Of a DNA stretch of 64,000 nt, positions 56,905-64,000 are shown piece by piece. Made by a program: the position numbers and the translations under genes. Position 1 is the first letter of the stretch. Every line of letters begins with the position of its first letter. Source of the DNA: Lunularia cruciata (Eukaryota > Streptophyta > Marchantiopsida > Lunulariales > Lunulariaceae); assembly GCA_948567375.1 (NCBI GenBank), contig OX419761.1, positions 61,045,089 through 61,109,088 on the forward strand, read 5' to 3'. A model generated the notes under the pieces. The model ran no database searches. It saw nothing but the letters and a program-made list of their open reading frames with translations, and was not told the origin of the DNA.

Positions 56905-58510
56905 CATTTGTGTAAGTTCAACAATGTAGACCTATGGACAAGGAAGAACATGGAAAAGGAGGAGATTTGGAAAGTTGTTGCTTGTAAGTTCTACTTACCA
57001 AGTGGTGAGGAGCTTACAAGAGTGGTGGAAATGGCAAAAGAAAAGCAAGTAGAGTCAAAAGTCATCCACTTACAAATTCCCATATATAGCCCACCCAAAA
57101 TCCTTCCCAGTAATTGAGGATACTATATGTGAGGTGTTCTACTTAAAGAAGAAGTCAACCAATGTTCCTATAGCTTGGAGGGGATTTAAGTTTATCCCAT
57201 GACATTTGCAAGTGCTTTTGTTCTTTAAACTTGCTAAGAATTTGTCCAGAACCATGAACAAGAATGGTTTCCTAATGATAATGGTCATGTACTTGTCATT
57301 GTATTTCACCATGAAGAAGTTCCACTAGCTTATTGGTGGTCAAGAAGAAATATCTTATGTAATTGTGTCATTCATATATGCTTTGATCCAAAGTGATTTG
57401 TGGGGAAGAATTTGACTATGTGTAATACTTGAGGACAAGAGAACCCTTCAAGAGAGAAAACACAGATTTCATACTCAATCCTTTGATGCCCCAAATAAGC
57501 ACCTTCTCTTTATTATATAACAAAGAGGATCCACTCAAAGGAAGCTCCACCCTTAGATCAGATACATGGATTGGTGACTTGTCAGCAAGCTCTATCCTTA
57601 GATTAGTTTTTTGGATAGGTGACATGTCAGTCCGTGTCCTATCTAGCTGGTCACCAATCTAGCTAGTTTGGACCAAAGGGAATATTTAGGGAATCTTCTT
57701 GTAATAAGCTTAGAATTGCATGGGTAAGGTACCATTGGAAAGTTATCGATGAGACAAATCATGGGGGAGAAGGCAAGCTATTTTGTCCTGAGGTGAAGCA
57801 ATATTTTCATTTTTGAGGTCTAATTCATCCGTTTAGGCCTCCAAAAATGGCTTTCAAGTTTTGAGGCTATTTTTGGCTTTTACCCTAATAGTAGAAGTGC
57901 TCTTTTTGTGATACCCCTCTCTGATCTACTTTCTCCATCATATCTAACATCCTTCTAGATGTCACCACTCCAAGTTTCACCTCTAGATCATGTGTCTAGC
58001 TATTGATTCTAAAGTCTTCTAGCATATTTTGGTTTTTGGCCTATTAGTAGAAGTACTCTTTTGGTGATACCTCTGTCTGATCTACTTAGTCCATCATGTA
58101 TAATATCCTCCTAGATGTCACCAAACCAAATTTCATCTCTAGATCATGTGTCTAGCTATTGGTATTACACTATGCCCTCATATTATTCAAAAAATTGTGG
58201 GAATGATGTGCTAGCTTTAAGATAGATAAGAAAAAAGGAGGGAAGCCTTTCATTATGGGGCTTGTAACTATGGCAATTGTGGAATATTTGTCTCCAAGGG
58301 CCTTCTAGCTGAAGGAAAATCTCACCAAAGAATTGGTACCAACTTTGCTGATGCCAATTTTCAAGAAAAGCTACAAAGAAATGAAAAAGTGGATTTGAGG
58401 TAGAATATGAATCCCCATGTGATAGCCCAATTAGTCTTCTATTTTACCAAATGTACCAAAAGGGAATGAGAAAACCTCTTCAATTTATGGATGATTGTAA
58501 CTATGGGAGT
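56905..58510 (+). pseudogene. Unclassified plus-strand coding remnant split by a solo LTR
   Basis: 56908-57117 is open and coding-like (EEIWKVVACKFYLPSGEELT, RVVEMAKEKQVESKVIHLQI). Coding-like sense continues to the solo LTR and resumes after it to about 58500, where remnants such as YFTKCTKRE and ANFQEKLQRNEKVDL are readable in shifted frames. The family is not recognised; possibly an accessory protein of a Tat-like element. Confidence 0.4.
57421..58169 (-). mobile_element. Solo LTR related to the chromovirus LTR
   Basis: 749 bp with the same TGTAATAC start and GTATTACA end as the LTRs at 44015 and 49857, aligning through GCACCTTCTCTTTATTATAT, GGTACC-TTGGAAAG and TTAGTAGAAGTACTCTTTTG but clearly diverged. 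It is flanked by perfect 5-bp duplications CTATG (57416-57420 and 58170-58174), as expected after recombination between the LTRs of an inserted element. Orientation assigned by alignment. Confidence 0.95.
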
Positions 58511-60930
58511 GTGACAATCCAACAAGTATCACTTTTGCAGTAATCAAGGTAATAAAGTTTGTTCACATAGAGATATGAGTCGGAAATAGTCAAATAAAAA
58601 GTAAAATGTAAAGAATGTAACAATGTCTTCTTGAATTCTTCTTTATTTTCTCAAGTAGAAACCATACCTAGAAGAGAGTAACAAGCATTGACTTGCTGTC
58701 TCATCACAATTACACAATCATAATCACAATACTATCTAATCTTTCCAAACCAACTTTGATTGTGATGATTCAGATTCTCCCAAAGATAGCTACTTCATTG
58801 CAAAAAAATCTCACTTCAAAATTGCGTTCCACCTGTCCACTCAAGGTGCAACTTCCTTGATCAAAATTGCTTCACATCAAACTCACGTTGCACTCACAAA
58901 TGCAAAATACTACCAACACTACAATTCCTCTTAGTTCTGCCAAGGCATTGCTTCAATTGCACTTCACTCAGGATCAAACACACAAAATGATGATCATCAC
59001 TATGGAATCCAATATTCAACAAGCACACTAACTTGCACTTCAAAATTCTCCCAACACTCACAAACACACATACAAACTTAATACTCAAAATGAAGCTTAA
59101 ATGACAAGCACTAAGATACAACACTTCACTTTATCTATCTTCAAAAATTATGGATGCTAAACATCATTTTGCTATGAATATCTCCTTTAAAATAGCCTAA
59201 GCACTTTGACAATTAACTAAGAATTATACCATTCTACCATAATTTTACCAACTTGCAGATCCAAAATGACAATGCACCTCTTCATATCTGCCTCCTCAAA
59301 TCTCAAATCTATCACTACTCTGATCCGATGTCAACCTTGACTTCAACTTCCAAACCCAATGTTCCTTCAAGAATTTCCCCTTCTTTGTGTCTCTCTAATA
59401 CTACTCTTATATCTTTTATTTCTACTATCTCTTCACCACAAACTACAATTGCACTCATATCTAATCTATCTACATTGTTATCTACTGACCCACTCTACTC
59501 TAATATCCCAGGTACCTCACCCAAAGACCTTTGCACTCCTACTTCTACTACTTTGGACTTCTTTTCTTCCTTCATCTCACTATGAAGTCTATCTAAATCT
59601 GATCTTACTAAATCTAATCTAAGATATATTATATCCTACCTCTAACATCTTCCTTTCAAGTTGATGTCTTAGAAAAATCAAAAGATTATTCAATTTAGTG
59701 TCCTACGCCTTCCTCTTTCAAATCTCCTTGTGACAATACAACAAATATCACTTTTGTGGTAATCGAGTAGGTAACATTTGTTTCCAAAGAGATACAAGTC
59801 AAAAATATTCAAATACAAAGCAGATGGTAATAATATAGTTCTTCTTGAGTTCTTCTTTAATCTCTTAGGTAGAAACCACACCCAAAAGAGAGTAACAAGC
59901 GCTGGAAGGCAATCTTGTCACAACAATTTGTCACCCATAGTCACAAATCTTTCAAATCTTTCCAAACAATCTTGATTGTGATGATTTAGTCTCTCCTAGA
60001 AATGGCTAGTTCACTATGAAACAATTTCACCTTGGAATTGTATTCCACTCCTCCACTGAAGGTACAACTTCCTCAATTGAAATTGCTTCACATCAACTCA
60101 GCGTTGCACTCACAAATGTAGAATACTACCAACACTACAATTCCTCTCAAATCTGTCAAGGCATTGCTTCAATTGCACTTCACCTAGGATCATACACAAA
60201 AAATAAAGATCAAGGCTACGGAATCCAACATCCAACAAGCACATTGGCTTGCAATTTGAATTTCTCCTAACATTCACAAACATACACATGGAATTGATAC
60301 TCAAAATTAAGCTCAAGTGATGAGCACTAAAATAAGCACTTCACTTTATCTATTCTCAAGAATATGAACATTGAACAACATTTTACTGCAAAGGCCTCCT
60401 TTAAATAGGCATATCCCTTTAGCGAGTGTCTAACTTCCTAAACCAATTCCTAATAACTTTACCAACCTGTAGATCCAAAATGAGAATGCACCTCTTCATA
60501 TCTGCCTCTTTCTATCTCAAAATTGTCCTAATCCAATCAAATGTCTACTTTTACTTTGGCTTCCAAATCCCAAAAAAGATCCCTGCACCTCATGTACTTT
60601 GGGTTCTACAACTTCCAACTCTTCTACTAATTCTAACATGTCTTCACTCTGATGTGCAATTAAACTCATAGGTAATCTATCTACCTCCTTATCTCACAAC
60701 CCACTCTTCTCTAAAGTCTCAAGTGACAAATCTGAAGACACCTGCACTCCTACCTCTCTTACTTTGGGCATGATATATACAATATTCCAAAGATTATCTT
60801 ACTCCAATTTAACCAAACCCAGCCAGATAGAAATGTTATTCTCTACATCTAACATCTTTCTATCTATCCGAGTTCTAAGACTGATTAAAAAGGCATTCAA
60901 GTCCTTGTCCTTTGCATTCTTACTCCTCAT
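58507..60930. repeat. Diverged tandem duplication with a unit of about 1.2 kb
   Basis: 58507-59730 and 59731-60930 align from GTGACAAT-CAACAA-TATCACTTTTG through CATTGCTTCAATTGCACTTCAC, CCAAAATGA-AATGCACCTC to CTAACATCTTCCT-type ends. The right part of each unit reads, on the minus strand, as the end of a coiled-coil coding region. The duplication therefore includes a 3' coding end plus downstream sequence. Confidence 0.8.
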
Positions 60931-63900
60931 CTCTTGCACAAGCAATCATAACTCGTGTTACGTCAATTCCTCCATTCTTACTTTGGCTTTAGTGGTTAAC
61001 CTCACCTTCATCTCTACGATTGCTTCTTCAACCAATTTTGCTAATTGCTTCTCTTGTCTCTCCTCCTCCATCACAAATCTACTTATTTTCAATTCCTCGT
61101 CATACTCTGCTGTGCAATCCTCCAACTCCTTCACGTACTCATAAATCTTTGCTTCCAATGTCTTCACAAGATCTCTCAACCTCCCTTCCTCTTTATGGTG
61201 CTTGGTTAATTTCCATTGCCAGGCTATTGTCTTCTCTTCTACTTTCTATTGGAATGCATCAAGCTCCTCTTCCTTAGCTTCAACCAATTCCCTTCTATTG
61301 TCTTTCTCTAAATTTACTTTGGTTTGTAACTTCTCTACCCAGAGTCTCTCTTGTGTTACTTCCTTCACGTTTACTGCTAACTCTCTTCCTTGCTTTTTGA
61401 ACTTCTCTTGCAGATTTTCATTTATCTTCTTATGTAATGCTACATCTACTTGCAATACTTCTCTTTATTCCTCTCTGTTGGTCAAACTCTCTTTCAAATT
61501 CAGATTCTCAGATTCTGATCTCCCCAACACCTACAATACATTCTGCACATCGAGATATCTACTTTGCATCTTCTTCTTCTTCTTCTTCTTCTTCTCCATT
61601 TGCAACAACAACGGACATACAACATCTTGAAGGTACCCCACTCCTTCACAACCTTCTTCATCTTCTACCTTTTCTTCAGGGATTTCATCAATCTTGCTCT
61701 TCCCTTTTGAATCCAATGCTTTACTATGAAGTCAAGATATTTGTATTGTAAACAATATATCATCCTCCAAACTTTCATCGTCATCTAAATTGATGATATG
61801 ATGTGCCACCTTTGAACTTTCTCCTTCCTGCATGTCTTGTAAGCCGGCGTGTCTCTCACTCAGGATGAACCTCTGATGGCTATTATGGTAGCGCACCATG
61901 GACTAAGAATGCAAGGAACCCCAACTTCATCATACTGCTCCAAGGCTAACACTCCAAGACTCAAGACATTTTTCACTAGAGAACTCAAATGAGAGAGATA
62001 ATTGCAAATGAAAGGATAATGAGTACCTCCTCACCCCTTGTTTATATACTTGTGAAACAGTTACGCACCAAAGTTATTAATTACTGGAGTAACTCAAGTT
62101 ACTAGGCTAAAAGTCAAGTAAAGTCAAAAAGTAGAAAGGAATATCCATTCACATGGGCATATTCCACTATCATGTGATCTTAGTCTTGATCCAACCACTA
62201 TGTCAAGGATTCCTTCACATGGGCTATCTTTGGACTATAGAAGAATCCAAAACAAAAAGGCTTGCGGGCCCAAGAGTTCTCAACTCTTTCTTCAAAGCCA
62301 AACACCTAGGAATAAAACCAAGTCAACACACTAGAATCCAAAATATTGGTGCTCATCTTTTCCACTTCCTCTAAATTAAGGTCCCCTCTATCTTAGCTAT
62401 GACTAACTTTAGCTAATCATGACTAATGTAGAACCATCTTTTATCTCTATATAAATAATATTTCTCAAGTACTTGTAATACCAAGCTAAATATCACAATA
62501 CCACACACATGCACAAATGGGTGTTATAGTCTTGCCTTGGCTTGGCCACCAATCCTTCTTCTCCTTCGATCACTAACTCCGCCACAGTCCTTTCTCTTGC
62601 TTCCTACTACTCAATTTCTTCATGTAGGGAAATCACCTTCTCTTGATTTTTTTGCACCTTGGCTTCACCTTCACTCTCCTCACTGGATTCTTCACTTTGC
62701 AGGGTTAACTCTACTTCTTCTTCCTTTGATCCCTTCAACACAAACTCTACTTCTCCTTTTGATTTGACCTCTTCTTCTGGTGCAACATTTTGGATTTGCT
62801 TTCCTTCCCTTTGCCTAATCATTCTTAACTTACAAGGCTGCATTGGCAAGCTCTCCACCTCAGGTTGACTTCTTTTCTTCTTTCTTGGCAGGGGTACAAA
62901 CATCTTTCTATTTTGTCCCGTTCTTGCATAGTGGTCGTCATTGCTTTTCAACTATCAAATATATTGTCGCTACTTGTCATTAGCTTCTTGATGCAGATTG
63001 GGATGGAAGTGAGATACAACCTTCTTCTTCTTCTCCTTGCTACTCAAAAAATTCAACTCAAGGTAAAAATGCACTACAAAAGGAACAAAATAATGCGGTG
63101 GTGTCAAACTCCTCCAATTTAGCACCATCTATCGCATCTGCTGATAGAAACACTTCACCTAATTGATTGGCTCTCTTGCAAAAATTTTATGGAAGAACAA
63201 TGCTTGTTGCTTTGTAGCATATGGATTGAAATAATGCAGTCATTCACTTACAATACTTCTCCGCCTTGGTTCTGATAGGTCTCCACCTTGTACCCATTCT
63301 TTGTATGCTTCAAGGTGAACAAATTTATGATTGCTTGGGTTTCTTTTGCAACTTCTCCTTTCCCCAAGAACATAGCTCCATGATCTTCCTCACTCTCTCT
63401 TCCTTACACCAATCTCCAATCCAACTCTGTCCATCGAGTTGGATTGCTTCTCTTTCGTACTATTACCCGTCCATCTATACTCTTATTGGCCTTGATCTCT
63501 ACCATGAAATTGGGAAAGCTCAAGTTCCAATTCCATGCAAGGAAAGTAATATGAATTTTATTGAGAACTTTGATGTGAGCCATCATGTCTAACTGCCTAA
63601 TCACTAGGTTCCTCACTACTAGTGTAGTTTCCTAATTCCTTTCATTCTACTCTCCTTTGTGATATGCTTTTGAAAGACAATTCTCCCATCTCTTGGGCAT
63701 GCAACTCTAAATCCCTATGGATTCACCAAAACTTCACTCACTACCAGTCCTCTTCCATGGTCTCCCTTGGGACAACTTCACAAAGGCAAAGGAAATTCAC
63801 TTGTCATTCATCTCCTTGATTCAAAACCTAACTTTCTAGTCCAATGTTTCTCAATCATTCTTCAAATGCTTGTTTACCAAGAAATCACACCTTTTGCATG

Positions 63901-63970
63901 CACTTCTCTTATGATTGTCAATTTCTCCCGCTTGTGCCTTAGCCATTTTTTGTGTGTAGTACAATCTTGA
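60550..63970 (-). pseudogene. Long decayed coding region, Lys/Glu-rich and coiled-coil, unknown family
   Basis: From right to left, readable minus-strand segments include an upstream part near 63250-63620 (FMVEIKANKSIDGRVIVRKR, and an EVAKETQAIINLFTLKHTKN segment) and a basic-acidic part at 62607-62951 (PLPRKKKRSQPEVESLPMQP and Glu-rich runs). A (CTT)n/polylysine stretch at 61571-61597, coiled-coil segments at 61246-61455 and 60958-61179 (EERQEKQLAKLVEEAIVEMK), and an end near 60780-60900 (NAFLISLRTRIDRKMLDVEN) follow. Frames change often. No known domain is recognised. It could be a decayed host gene or an unclassified retroelement protein. Confidence 0.4.
61571..61597. repeat. (CTT)n microsatellite
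   Basis: CTTCTTCTT... repeated about nine times; it would encode a polylysine run on the minus strand. Confidence 0.9.
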
Positions 63971-64000
63971 ATGTCCAACCCCAAAGGAAATTTGTTACAT

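Noticed and set aside
59253-59622. Overlapping plus-strand frames of 110 and 87 codons
   Set aside because: Ser/Thr/Leu-rich shadows opposite the charged minus-strand coding-like sequence; disrupted in the tandem copy.

Overview
The window looks like nuclear DNA from a land plant. There is a plant-type cationic amino acid transporter with one GT-AG intron, an intronless gene for a plant-specific single-pass membrane protein, and otherwise mostly decayed retrotransposons in AT-rich DNA. The non-LTR reverse transcriptase family and the methyltransferase-bearing Ty3/gypsy element recall families I associate with green algae and seed-free plants. A lycophyte, fern or bryophyte is therefore my guess, but the species is not determined.

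Layout. 1-8264 (minus): a Ty3/gypsy element cut by the left edge, in coding order LTR, gag, protease, C5 DNA methyltransferase, RT, RNase H, integrase. 8265-9047: an older, diverged LTR-like copy of the same family. 9048-10015: fragment D of a non-LTR element. 11057-14154 (plus): the CAT transporter gene. 14545-22600: two decayed head-to-tail copies (A and B, minus) of a non-LTR reverse-transcriptase element; B is split by a solo LTR of the methyltransferase element family at 21445-22002. 23091-23930: a short 3'-end fragment of the same non-LTR family. 23931-30160: AT-rich intergenic DNA. 30161-32218 (minus): the membrane protein gene. 33010-36010: non-LTR copy C, inverted. 36011-42400: AT-rich DNA with weak coding remnants. 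42400-56200 (plus): a badly decayed Tat/Athila-like gypsy element whose gag is split by a complete chromodomain gypsy element (44015-50576, minus) with 5-bp target duplications. 57421-58169: a solo LTR related to the latter. 58507-60930: a 1.2-kb tandem duplication. 60550-63970 (minus): a broken coding region, coiled-coil-rich in its middle and 3' parts.

The most interesting object is the methyltransferase domain at 2654-3691. Motifs I, IV (PCQ), VI (ENV), VIII, IX and X are in order between aspartic protease and RT, in the same frame as gag and protease. DNA methyltransferases carried by retrotransposons have been reported in dinoflagellates and charophyte algae; a copy in an apparent land-plant genome deserves follow-up. 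Almost every nonsense codon in both minus-strand gypsy elements is TAG or TGA explainable by one C-to-T change at a CHG (CAG) or CG (CGA) site, which fits decay driven by plant DNA methylation.

Only the two host genes look functional. Repeat boundaries without terminal dinucleotides or target duplications are approximate, because alignments were done by eye.
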